Source of the DNA: Monodelphis domestica
Lineage: Eukaryota > Chordata > Mammalia > Didelphimorphia > Didelphidae
Length of the DNA: 64,000 nucleotides
Reading direction: 5' to 3'
Assembly: GCF_027887165.1 (NCBI RefSeq)
Contig: NC_077227.1
Location: 80,927,430 to 80,991,429 of the forward strand
Shown here: positions 12,189-22,360 of the stretch, one piece after another
Layout: every line of letters begins with the position of its first letter
Numbering within the stretch: the stretch's first letter is position 1
Program-made: the position numbers and the translations under genes
The notes under the pieces: generated by a model
The model's database searches: none
What the model was told of the DNA's origin: nothing
The model's input: only the letters and a program-made list of their open reading frames with translations

Positions 12189-12404
12189 CTTGTCTCTATA
12201 TTTTTCCTACAGGAGAAATTTCTCTAAACTCAAGACTGCCTGAGTTATTATGGTCTAAGAGAAAGATTGTTAAATTTTGATTTAGGAGATGTTGGTCTGA
12301 GTCTTAGTTTGAACAGTTCGTAGCCCCCATAGCCACGGACATGTGAGTTCACCCTTTCATGGCTTCATTTCCTCATTTAAAAAATATGGGACTCTGTCAT
12401 ACAA

Positions 12405-12815
12405 TCTATACTTAATTAAAAAAAAAAGTTCTTTCTGTCTTAATAACAACCCTAAGATAGAAGTGAAAGGAGGGACAGCTAGGTATCTCAGTGGATTGAG
12501 AGTCAGGCCCAGTGATGGGAGGCCCTGGGTTCAAACCTGGCCTCAGACACTTCCTAGCTGTGTGACCCTGGGCAAGTCACTTAACCCCTATTGCCTAGCC
12601 CTTACCACTCTTCTGCCTTGGAACCAATACACAGTATTGACTCCAAGATGGAAGGTAAGGGTTTGAAAAAAAAAGAGAAATTAAAGGGCTAGGCAATGGG
12701 GGTTAAGTAATTTGCCCAGAGTCACAAGCTAAGAAGTGTGAGTTCAAATTTGAACCCAGGTCCTTCCATTTCTAAATCTGGTTCTCAGCCACTGAGCCAC
12801 ATAGTTGTTCTCTTC
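12405..12815 (-). repeat. Older reversed SINE interrupted by a younger SINE
   Basis: Left part 12405-12473 (TTCTTTCTGTCTTAATAAC), right part 12680-12815 (GGGCTAGGCAATGGGGGTTA to GAGCCACATAGTTG). Together they make one reversed SINE1/WSINE-like copy, split by the plus-strand copy at 12474-12672. Confidence 0.8.
12474..12672 (+). repeat. Younger tRNA-derived SINE nested in the reversed copy
   Basis: Complete, low-divergence copy: GGACAGCTAGGTATCTCAGT, GTGACCCTGGGCAAGTCACT and GGAAGGTAAGGGTTTG with an A-rich tail. Confidence 0.85.
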
Positions 12816-14055
12816 CTGTACTTAATTTTTTAAAAATGTATCGATATCTTTGGGGATTTTCTAAACATCATTTCCAATATGCACCCCTCCCCATTCTCTG
12901 AGCCATCTCTTATAATAAAAATGTAAAAGAAAGGTCGGAAGAGAGGAAAGATAGAGTCCAGCAAAACTAGCCAACACACCAATGAGCTCTGACTGTGTTT
13001 TCAGCGTCCCACACCAGTAGATCTCCACTTTGGCAAAGAAGGATCTCTGCAAAGAACCCCTGATTCTCCCACCTGCCTTCCCCTTTCAGGACCAAGCTTG
13101 ATTTCAGATGAATTTTCATATAAGAAAACAGAGAGGGGGAGTAAGCAACAAGGAAGATTTCCATGGGCAATTCTGAACCTAGTCACAGCTGCATGTGCCT
13201 TGTTCTGGGCAGGCATTGAAAAGAGGTGTGGTCTGGGCATGCTGGGAGCTGTGCCCATGCTTGTATAAGTTGTAATTTATGCCAGCCACAGAGTGAACTC
13301 CACAATGATTTTTTTTATAACAAAATGAGTAGGCAATTGTGTGACCAAACTCTGCCATTGATCATTGCCTTGGAGTGTGGCTGCAAGGGATGGACAATCT
13401 CCAGGCTGGCCAGGCACGGACATAAACAGAGTTGGGAGAGAATGGGAAGCAGAAGAAAAGCCCAAACCAGGGAGGTCTACATAGGGTCAAAGCTGGATAA
13501 TCAAACTCATTGTCTTTCAGGGCACAGACAAAGTAAGAATTCTTCACTTCTGTTCTGATCTTGTGTGTCAACATCTCCATTACTTCTTGGAGCCCGTATG
13601 AGTAGGAAATTGAAAGATCTGTAAAAGAACAGAAATGGAATTGCCTTGCCTGTGGAGGATGGAGCAAAGAATGGTGGGTAGAAGTTACAAAGAAAGCAAG
13701 TTTGAAGCTCTGGTAGCTGGGAAGATAGTGACCCAGGACTTCCCCCAATATCAAGGGCATTCGAAGTTGTGTTTCCCACTTAGTTGGAAAAAAATGCACT
13801 TGCTGATTGCATTTAGTAAAAAAAGACCAATTTCTTGAGGTTTGCATGCTGACAGTGTTTGGAAATTATAGTGCTAATCCTGAGTGGATGGAAAACAGGT
13901 GGCACTGGTTGTGTGGAACACAGCTGGTCAAGAAGGTGGACTACGATCGCCTCAGTCCTCCTTCCTTCTCCAGGACTGACATTCTGCTTTTCTGTCATAG
14001 CCCGATAGTTTTATTTTTGTTTTGTTTTGGCAAGGAAACATCCTGGAGACCAGAG
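12816..14055. other. No recognised feature
   Basis: Low stop density lets several overlapping frames run (longest 161 codons, minus, 13362-13847), on both strands at once and without a recognisable domain. Probably non-coding unique DNA. Confidence 0.35.
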
Positions 14056-14325
14056 AGGCAGCTAGGTGGCAAAGTGGATAAATAGGTGAGCCTAGAATCA
14101 AGATAGTTCAGATCTGAGCATAGAAGATAGAAGAATCTGAACAAGTCACTTAATCTCAGCCTTAGTTTCCTCATCTATAATATGGGGATTATAAAAGCAA
14201 TTACTTCTCAGGGTGGTTGTGAGGATCAAATGAGCTAATATTTGTAAAACATTTTCCAAACCTTAAGGTGCTATGTAAGTGTTGGTTATTATTATTACTA
14301 TAATCATTATTAGTATCACTTTACT
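14056..14325 (+). repeat. tRNA-derived SINE (MAR1-like), full length
   Basis: GGCAGCTAGGTGGCAAAGTG head, GGGTGGTTGTGAGGATCAAA middle, and GGTTATTATTATTACTAT end. Confidence 0.85.
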
Positions 14326-14362
14326 TCTCCAATGTCCCTTCCAGCCCAAAACTATGACTTTT

Positions 14363-14550
14363 TTTCAAACCCTTACCTTCCATCTTAGAATCTATACTGT
14401 CTGTTGGTGCCAAGGTAGAAGAATGATAAGGGCTAGGCAATGAGGCTAAGTGACTTCACATAGCTAGGAAGTATCTGAGGCAAGATTTGAACCCAGGACC
14501 TCCCATTTCTAGGCCTGGGTCTTAATTCACTGAGCCACCCAGCTGCTCCC
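14363..14550 (-). repeat. tRNA-derived SINE with target-site duplications
   Basis: Reversed copy from AAACCCTTACCTTCCATC to GAGCCACCCAGCTGCTCCC. It is flanked by identical 15-bp repeats AAACTATGACTTTTT (14348-14362 and 14551-14565), showing target-primed insertion. Confidence 0.88.
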
Positions 14551-14566
14551 AAACTATGACTTTTTG

Positions 14567-16085
14567 AAATCAGTATTCTTCCAGACATGCTGCTTGGTTG
14601 TGAGTGAATGCCAGGTTCCAAAGAATTAGTTGCAGGGGAATGGGACACTAGGAATTGAGAACAAGATTATCTATCCATTCTCACCTCCACCGCAGATTCT
14701 GACCAGAGCCCAGATCTGCATCCATTGTCTTGGTTCTTCTATGTTTTTGTCCTGCTAGAATGACTCACCATTACACTATGCCCAAGGAGAAAGGCGAGGA
14801 AGAAATGGAAACAGAATGATAACTTCCACCTAAAAAATTCTCGACATGGAGAATCAGTGATATTTTAAAATAAAGTACTCCATACCTTTAAGGACAAGAA
14901 TGAAGACATATTGCAAGTGATGACTTGTTGATGGGAAAAATTAGATTTCTATTTGTTAGACAACTTATTAATGAAGCCTAGCTGGAGGAAGAGAATGAAG
15001 ACACAATTGATGTTTTCCAATAGTTTTCCTTTTTTGGAACAGAAATTGAAAGGACCCTCACCAAACTGTAGTACAGGTCTTTGGATCTGTTATTAATACA
15101 AATCAATGAACCCACCAACCACAAAGGAGTATTCCAGAACTTAAGAGGGCATTTATTAAAAGCTATTTCCTCTTCTTTTCAACACACTGTAAATACAACT
15201 CAAGATTGCATCTTGGGCATTAATCTACATCTTTAATTGGGCTGATACGTAATATTTTCTTTAAGTAAAAGGTGACATGTTTGGTATAGTCCTCCTTTTC
15301 TAAGTCGTTGTCACAAATGTTTGCTTTTATTCTGAGGCAGAGATTGTGAACAAAATCTTGTGATTCCCACCCTATCCCCCCACCATGAGAGCTCATTCCA
15401 GTGAGGGAAAGGTGGTGTGGCAGAGCCCTCTACTGTGCTTCCCCTCTTATGATACAAGGGCCCAAGATAATTCTCAGAAAGGGATTTGGTAGAGCCAATT
15501 TGGAGATTCTGTTACTGGGATACTCTCCCCTTCCCCTCTCACACTTCATAACCTACCCCCCCCCATTCCTAACAAAAACCTCTCTGTAATATGATCACTG
15601 ACTCAGAGTGAAAGCATAAGATAAAGAATTATTATTATTGTTATTTGGGTGCTCTCATGCCTCCCTTTTGCACCTCTAGAGTCTAAGAAGAGCAGATCTG
15701 GCAGGGATGGGGATGGGGAGAAAATATAGGGTAGGGGGTATGAGAAGGGGTTCAGAAGCAAAGAATATGAGCCAGAAGAAGCAATTGAAGACATGTTGAT
15801 GTCAGATCAGCCTGGAACTGATCTGGACTGTGAGAGATATTCACTTGAAGTCTGGAAAATCATGAACTACTGATGCATTCTATCCCAGAGCCTGGTGATC
15901 TGCAAAGGGATCCTTGACTTCCTCTAAATTCTTTTATCCCCAAGAGAGGAGTCAAAGATCCTCTTCTGTTCCTTTTGATGAGACTTGGTTGTTAGTGCAG
16001 GAAATATCTGAGAGGAAAGTGGGCATGATGGGGAGAGAGAGTAATGAACACCCTAGCTTGGATGAAGGTAAGTCTTGCCTATTTT
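14567..16085. other. No recognised feature
   Basis: Only short frames (up to about 63 codons). No P450 exon 5-7 relic found although one might be expected here. Confidence 0.35.
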
Positions 16086-16089
16086 CCTT

Positions 16090-16260
16090 TTTATTTTATT
16101 CTACCAATGGACAAATCAATCAACAAACATTTTTGAGTGCCTATTATATTCCAGGTTGTGGTAAATGTTAGAGATACAAAGATAAAAATGAACAATTCCT
16201 AATCTTGAAGGCCTTCATTCAACTGGAGGCGATAATGAGTACATATATGCATAAATTCAA
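16090..16260 (+). repeat. Old mammalian-wide repeat (L2/CORE-associated)
   Basis: AATCAACAAACATTTTTGAG, ATTCCAGGTTGTGG and GAGATACAAAGATAAAAATG follow the familiar last-kilobase repeat text. Confidence 0.6.
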
Positions 16261-16789
16261 GATTAACCAATGGTTTGAAAACTTTGAAAAGGAAGGCTCT
16301 CCCTAGGGATGGAAGCTTGGGAAATCAAGAAAGGCTTCTAGGTACCACAAAACTACTGAGATCACATATTTATGTATTTGAATCTTTATTGGTACAAAGA
16401 GAAAAAAAAACTGAGAGGGAACTACCTCAATGGCATTGGGGCAAAGTTAAAATTTAATCATAGTACATTTCAGTTTTAACTAGTTCATAAAGAGAAGTAC
16501 ATGTAGAGGAATGTCTCTGGCATGTTGGGTGAACCCTGTATAGAAGATTTATTTATTATTACACTTATTCAATCCCTACTCTCTCCCAGCCTTCTCTTCA
16601 AGATCATTCTGAAGAGAATGGAAGACTGGAGTATTTGACTAGGAAAATGGATAAGGAAACAGATGAAAGATATGTACAAGTAGATTTGGGAGGATGGAGG
16701 GAGAGCTAGACCTTTTTCATTGCTTTCATTGGCATGGGAACTTTTCATGTGCGGAAACTCCAAATATCAATGTAGTATGGCACCTGCTC

Positions 16790-16935
16790 TGCAATTCAGT
16801 CTTAGAGAGTTCTTTGGAGGACCCTGAAAAGTTAAATGGCTTGTCCAACATAGGCGTCAGAGGCAGTATCTGAACTCAGATCTTTCTGACTCCAAGACTG
16901 GATTTCTATTCATTATACCACACTACCTTTAATGA
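16790..16935 (-). repeat. CORE-SINE/MIR-type repeat
   Basis: GTATCTGAACTCAGATCTTT and ATTCATTATACCACACTACC. Confidence 0.65.
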
Positions 16936-16940
16936 ATGTT

Positions 16941-16971
16941 CAATTCATTATGTATAATGTATAATGAATTG
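16941..16971. repeat. 11-bp inverted repeat
   Basis: CAATTCATTAT and ATAATGAATTG around a nine-base spacer, immediately left of the larger inverted repeat. Confidence 0.85.
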
Positions 16972-16974
16972 AAT

Positions 16975-17068
16975 CCAATTCCCATCTTTAATTTTTAAAT
17001 AAAATATTTATTATAGATCTTAAAATACAAATAAAATATTTTATTTAAAAATTAAAGATGGGAATTGG
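16975..17068. repeat. Perfect 35-bp inverted repeat
   Basis: Arms 16975-17009 and 17034-17068 are exact reverse complements (outer ends CCAATTCCCATC and GATGGGAATTGG) around a 24-base AT-rich spacer. Confidence 0.93.
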
Positions 17069-17109
17069 AAAACAACATAAAAGGAATCTTTATAAATACG
17101 CCTACCAAA

Positions 17110-17372
17110 AATAGTAGTTGTTGTTCAGTTGTATCCAACTCTTTATGACTGCATTTGGGGTTTTCTTGGCAAAGATAGTAGAGTGGTTTACCATTTCTGT
17201 CTCCAGCTCATTTTATTTATTACAGATGAAGAAATTGATGCAAATAGAGTTAAGTGACTTGCCCAGGGTGACAGAGATAGGAAGCATCTGAGTACAGATT
17301 CAAATTCAGGAAGATGAGTATTCTTGACTCCACACCTGGTACTCTCTACTGTGTGACCTAGCTGCTCCTTTA
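17110..17372 (-). repeat. SINE with RTE/BovB-like tail
   Basis: Reversed: tail TTGTATCCAACTCTTTATGA and GGGGTTTTCTTGGCAAAGAT, body TTAAGTGACTTGCCCAGGGT, tRNA-like head GTGTGACCTAGCTGCTCC. Confidence 0.85.
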
Positions 17373-17374
17373 AA

Positions 17375-18220
17375 AAAAAAAGTTTTTGAACCAAATCAAA
17401 GATGAAATATGGTGGTCATGCACAGTGAGTTAATAGCAGATGTGATGGGAAATTTGGAGAATTTTGCCAAGGAGTTTATTAGGGAGCAGAATAAAGAGAG
17501 TAAGTGATGCAGAGCCATTTACTCTCTAAGAGTATGCCTGCAAAGGAATTTGGGGCCATGAGTTAAGAATGAATGCTTTAGAATATTTATAACCAAGGAT
17601 ATGAAACCTTCCACATAGTTTTAAAAAATGATTCAGGCTCCCCAGGGATAAAAGCCCTGATGGTCAGTGGGAATATAGCAAGACTCCAAGTAATTAGCAT
17701 GTGATTCGACCACAAAGGCAACATCCAAATGGAAAGAGAAGGAAAGAGGGATGGTGGGGTAGAAAGATTAAAAAAATCTGACTTCACAAACAACAGAAAA
17801 AAAGTATCTTGTAAAGAAATGTTTACATAGAAAATGAGTTCTTAGGCAGGAATTTGGTATTTGTGGAAATTTTTGTTTGCAAAGTAAATGTCTTGGACAG
17901 GAAAAAAATGTAAATATGTAATTCAAAATAAGTTCTCTGTAAATATGGTTTATGTATAAATACCTTTAGCAGTTTAAAAAACCCCTCTGGAATTTCTCTG
18001 TTATTAAAAAAATCCCAGGAGAAGGACCCAGCTGTTTAAAATGTGGTGATACTTTTTTCAGCAGTATTATGGCAGAGAGGTGATTAGATGAAGTGGATTG
18101 GATGAAGTGAACCCACAGATGTGGGTTCAAGTCCCATCATTGCTGCATATTGATTGTCTGATCATAGATTAGTCCATATAAATCCGAGGGCTCCAAACAA
18201 CTCCTTAAGAATATTACTGT
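17375..18220. other. No clear feature
   Basis: A weak SINE trace (GGGTTCAAGTCCCATCATTG) at 18060-18190; otherwise nothing recognised. Confidence 0.35.
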
Positions 18221-18224
18221 ACCA

Positions 18225-18515
18225 TAAGAAATGATGAACAGATTAATTTTTGAAAAACAGAAAGATCCACAAGAACTTAAGAGTGAAATGAGCAGAACCA
18301 AGAGAACATTATATACAGCAACAGAAATATTGTTTGAAGAATGACGTGTATATGTTCACTTCCAGAGAAAGAACTGATCAATACGAATAGGTAAGACATG
18401 GTTTTATATATACACCTATCTTTTTGTCAAATAATGCCTTTTCTAATGGGGGAGGGAGGAAGTTATCCGGGTATTTTAATGTTTCAAAGAAATGAATTTT
18501 ATTTTTTTTTAAAGT
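18225..18515 (+). mobile_element. LINE-1 3' end
   Basis: GAGTGAAATGAGCAGAACCA, ATATTGTTTGAAGAATGA and CCAGAGAAAGAACTGATCAA, then a T/A-rich end. 5' truncated. Confidence 0.8.
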
Positions 18516-18659
18516 TTCTAAGCTGCAGAGCAGCTGCTGGTGTCAGTCAGTCTACAAACATTTATTAAGGGTTTACTCTGTGCCAGCAATGGGGAAGGAA
18601 AGAAGCTGCTTCACTGAGAGTTCTCCTACCCTGATGAAACCACAGGTTTAGGTCCCATC

Positions 18660-19300
18660 TCTGTCTGCTTCCCACTCCCAAATGTCACCTCGATCAGTAG
18701 TCCAAGCATGCTCAAAGACTGCAAGAAATGATGATTTGATCAATGTTGGGGCTTGCCCCACCCATGAAGACTGGGACCTTCTACCATTATGGAATGCAGC
18801 CTTTTAAGGTTGCCATGGCCCCAAAATTCATCACCCCGTTATCAGGCTGGTGATGAGACTCTCCAAAGTGAGCCAAATGACAGACGTGTAGTTTGTCTTC
18901 AGGCTCATACTCAAAGCCTTTCCAGTTTGGAAGGATTTTCAAGAACTTCCACTCAGCTTTCGAGACCTTGAGAGAAGTCAAACTTCTCTCTATTATAATG
19001 AAGCCTCCAAGGACCTTAGTGAAAGAAATAACAGCTATCTTTGCACAAAAGTACAGGTTGTCTCCTTACTGGAAGAGAAGGTGAAAGGGCTGGGGGAAAG
19101 ATACTTTGCTTTCTAAATTATCTGGAGGGAGAATAGAATATTCCAGAAAAGAACAGATTAAGTGCTCTAATAAGTAAAAGTAAACAAACAAAATCTGAAG
19201 AGACGTGATGAGAGTCCTGGCTTGTATCAGGAGACTAGAGAGGAATGTGACACAGTAAGGAAGGGAAGGAAAAAACCCATCAGATATAAAGAGCTGGGCA
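18660..19300. other. Unidentified sequence with a coding-like minus-strand stretch
   Basis: A 64-codon minus-strand frame (18981-18787) reads EWKFLKILPNWKGFEYEPED and AHFGESHHQPDNG, more protein-like than its surroundings. The flanks in the same frame contain stops. Family not recognised; it could be a processed pseudogene piece or chance. A SINE end lies just left at 18545-18655. Confidence 0.3.
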
Positions 19301-19304
19301 AGAA

Positions 19305-19550
19305 CCCACTAGGTAGTGCAGTGGATAGAATGTTGGACCTGGAGTCAGGGAAGACCTGGGCTCAAATATGGATGGCTTCAGACACTTATTAATTATGAGA
19401 CCCTGAGTAAATTATTTAACCCCTGTATGCCTCAGTTTCCTCTTCTGTAAAATGGAGAAAATAATAGCACCTACTTTCTAATGTGGTTGTGAGGATAAAA
19501 TGAGATTACTTTGTAAAATACCTTGAAACATTAAAATACTATATAAACAC
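19305..19550 (+). repeat. tRNA-derived SINE (MAR1-like)
   Basis: TAGTGCAGTGGATAGAATGT, TGCCTCAGTTTCCTCTTCTG and GTGGTTGTGAGGATAAAATG. Confidence 0.85.
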
Positions 19551-19637
19551 CACCACGACTACTATCACTATTACTACTACTACTACTATTATTTCTACTT
19601 CTACTACTACTATTAACACCACCACTACTATTATTAA
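19547..19637 (+). repeat. (ACT)n/(ACC)n microsatellite
   Basis: Imperfect trinucleotide tract grown from the 3' end of the preceding SINE. Confidence 0.85.
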
Positions 19638-19639
19638 AT

Positions 19640-20520
19640 ATTAAATTTCTGTTATTTGTTTGTGCATGGGAAGGCCATTGAGAAAAATCCAACCTACAAT
19701 AGATGTGTAATGGTGGGAAGGGGAGAATTAAGCAGGAAGGGGACAATTAAACAGATGCCACCAATTGACAATAATAGCTGAAGATGGGTGGGAGGAACAG
19801 ATAACAATGACAAGCAAGTATAAAAGTTTAAAAGAAAAAGTCAAGAAAGGATAGGGATCATGCTATATTTATTTTCCTTTATAGAGTATGAAAAAGTTCT
19901 TCAGGTAAGAATGGATGGAATTAGAGAGCAAATAGCTATCGTTCAGTAAAGGATTGGCTGCTTCTCTAGCAATCTTTGAAAAGTGAGATGCTCTCAGAGG
20001 AGAGAGGGAAGGCAGGAGATGGTTTGGAGGAGAGTGAGTTTTGAAAAAGGAAAAGAGAGCCAGCTAATGAAAGAAGGACTCAGACATTGAAAGGGAAATC
20101 CTCTCAAAGCTGATCCCACAGTGGAAACTTTCCCTTCCCTCAGAACTCTGTATGCTGCTTTCCAAGGAAACTGTTGGCTTATCTGCTACCATCATCCAGG
20201 CTCAGGTGTTCATGGTATAGATCATCTTCCCTCCTGGTTACTTGAATTATTACAAGGGACTTGGGATTTTCATCCTTGGATCAAGTGGGTGGGCTACTCC
20301 AGGGAAGAATCCTGTGGTATCTTTCAAATCAGTCTACACAGGAGTGCCTTTGTCTGGCTATGCCCAGGGGTCTCCACCTATGAAGAGGAAGAGGAGGATT
20401 TGGAGAGATCTTAAGATTCCATTATTGCACTTCCTGATGAGGTTCATATCATACTCTGTTATTTCTCTGAAATAAGACAAAAATGTCTTGGACCTCAGGA
20501 AGAAAGAATAGTAACTGCAT
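19640..20520. other. No recognised feature
   Basis: Plus-strand frames of 97 and 77 codons at 20121-20475 resemble nothing known to me. Exon 5 of the duplicate is expected here by analogy but is not detectable. Confidence 0.35.
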
Positions 20521-20676
20521 CTATATCCATGGGAAGCTGGAGGTTTTAACTTGAAAGATACATGAAATATAGAAATTTCTGGTCTTGATATTCAAGATAC
20601 TTCTGGAAAATGGCAACAGACAGAATTCTAGGGATCACATAAGAGGATGAAAGGGGATGAGATCACAGAGTAATAC
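20521..20676 (-). pseudogene. CYP2C-like pseudogene: Pseudo-exon 4
   Basis: On the plus strand, TATCCATGGGAAGCTG and GTCTTGATATTCAAGA match the antisense of intact exon 4 (45032-45192) with scattered changes and gaps. Similarity continues a little beyond the acceptor side (GGGAAGATCAGG against GGGAAAGATTA). The donor GT is lost (ATAG|ATGC). The exon is a few bases shorter than the 161-bp original. Confidence 0.85.
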
Positions 20677-20689
20677 TAATAAATAGGGA

Positions 20690-20945
20690 AGATCAGGACA
20701 AAAAGAACAATAAAAAAGAACATGAACAGAAAGGAGGAGAAGGAAGGAATAAAGGAGGAAGAGGAACAAAAACAAGAAGGAAGGGAGGAGAAAAAGAAAG
20801 AAGAAAGAAGAAAAGAGAAGGGGAGATGAGAGGTAAGGAGTAGGAAGAAGGGATGAGAGAGAAGAGCAAGGGAGAGAGGGAGAGGGAGAAAAGTAGGAGG
20901 AAAGAGAGGCAGACAGAGAGTCTGGGAAAGGAAGGGAGAGAGGTT
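20690..20945 (+). repeat. Polypurine GA/GGAA tract
   Basis: About 250 bp, nearly all purine on the plus strand (AGGAGGAGAAG-type repeats). Confidence 0.9.
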
Positions 20946-21215
20946 TTAATAAATTAATTTAAAATTCTTTGTCATAGAGTTCACAAGCAAAATTTTGCCT
21001 GCTTTAGAAGGGATGGTCACCTCATTGCATTGCTGTTCCCTCCAATAGATCTAGCTTAAAATCCAGTTGACATTTATATAATACTATTAAGATTATAAAG
21101 TATTTTATATGTTGGTAGGTTTTCCTGATTTCCCCAAGTGTTTAATACTGAAACTGATGTGTATTACTTTGAATATACTTCATGTTTACTTATTTGAATG
21201 TGTGGAGGAGGTCCC

Positions 21216-21450
21216 TAGTTGGCAGAGTGGACAAGACAGATGAACTTAAGAGCCAGAAAGATCTGAGTTTAAATTCTGCCTCAGGGACTTACTAGCTATG
21301 TGACCCATAGTGAGCCACTTAAAATATTTTGGTTTCTTTTCCTCTCTGTAAAGTGGGCATAATAATAGCAGCTACCTTATGGGGCTTATGAGGATCATGC
21401 TATATAAATGCTAGCCATCATCATCATCTTCTTCTTCATCATCCTGTAGT
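21216..21450 (+). repeat. tRNA-derived SINE (MAR1-like)
   Basis: GTTGGCAGAGTGGACAAGAC, GGGCATAATAATAGCAGCTA and a CATCATCATC-rich end. Confidence 0.8.
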
Positions 21451-21580
21451 AGAACAAAAAGTTCCTTGAGGGAAAGGATCATTTTGCTTTTGAATCTCCA
21501 CAGATTCAGATCCTCCAGTGGTGTTTTGCACACAGGAGGTCCTTAGTCAATATTTGTTTAATTGAATTGAATTCAGTGTG
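21450..21580 (+). repeat. L2 3' end
   Basis: AAGTTCCTTGAGGGAAAGGA to CCTTAGTCAATATTTGTTTA, the L2 tail. Confidence 0.65.
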
Positions 21581-21802
21581 GTCGACAGGTATTTGGAATT
21601 GCTAAGTTTTCTTCATTTCTAATAGAGAAGAGGAGTCCAGAAGAAACATAGAAAGTCACTGAATTCCAGACTTAGAAGAGACCTTGGAAATCAACTTTTC
21701 CATCCAATACCTGAGGCTAGATCTTTCTCCATAGCATACTGGACAACTTTCTGCCAAGGAAGCTGATGGATGTCTGGCATTTGAGTTTAATCTGGCAGAT
21801 CT

Positions 21803-21870
21803 ATTTCATGTAGAAACACCACCATCTTGTGGAATCTTAGGATACTGTGTTCAGTCTGCAAACTAAATTG
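21803..21870 (-). pseudogene. Intron 3 relic of the duplicate
   Basis: TTTCATGTAGAAACACC followed by CATCTTGTGGAATCTT matches intact intron 3 at 48356-48420 (TTTCATGTAGAAGCATC, CACCTTGTGGACTTTC). It lies between pseudo-exons 4 and 3, as expected. Confidence 0.6.
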
Positions 21871-21899
21871 CATGAATCTGCCCAGTGCCTTTGATTTCA

Positions 21900-22050
21900 C
21901 AACCAAAAGGAAACTTAGAGATCATTTCTTTTTTTTGAGAGAAGGAAATTGAGAACTAGAGAATTAAAAGTGCTTGTCTAAGGCTACATGGATATTTACA
22001 GAACTGAGGCTTGAACTCAAGTCTTGTCCAAATCCAGTGATATTTATAGC
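21900..22050 (-). repeat. CORE-SINE/MIR-type repeat
   Basis: GAAACTTAGAGATCATTTC and GGCTTGAACTCAAGTCTTG. Confidence 0.6.
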
Positions 22051-22124
22051 TATACATTTAAATAAGGGTATAAGGAGACCAAACAATTTAACTCTGGAAT
22101 GAACTTCAGAAATTATCTAGTCTG

Positions 22125-22360
22125 AAGATTCTTGAGTTCTATGTACCCCAGGGGATCTGTGGATAAATTTTAGGTGGATGGGGGGGGGGGACTGAGAGTT
22201 TGGATGAGGAAAAAAATCTTTATTTTTACTAACTTCTAATTGAAAATTGGTATTTCTTTCAATCATTTAAAAGTTTTCTTCTGAGAAGGGGTCCCTAGGC
22301 TTCACGAGATTGCCGAACAGGTCTATGACACAAGAAAAGGTAAGAACTCCTAATCTAGTC
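22125..22360. mobile_element. Small DNA-transposon-like repeat
   Basis: GATTCTTGAGTTCTATGTAC at one end and CTATGACACAAGAAAAGG with TAAGAACTCCTAATC at the other; GAGAAGGGGTCCCTAGGCTT inside. Related copies lie at 35.75-35.96 and 44.21-44.39 kb. The superfamily (hAT-like) is a guess. Confidence 0.5.

Noticed and set aside
13555-13640. Possible P450 exon 6/7 relic (minus-strand SYGLQEVMEMLTHKIRTEV)
   Set aside because: The resemblance would join the end of exon 6 to the start of exon 7 without an intron, unlike the rest of the duplicate, and the DNA does not align; treated as chance.
13226-13847. Cluster of overlapping open frames up to 161 codons on both strands
   Set aside because: Several frames are open at once, no domain or start context is convincing, and no splice structure is seen; low stop density explains it.
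20121-20475. Plus-strand frames of 97 and 77 codons
   Set aside because: Two overlapping frames, no known similarity, and placed in the intron 4 region of a pseudogene.
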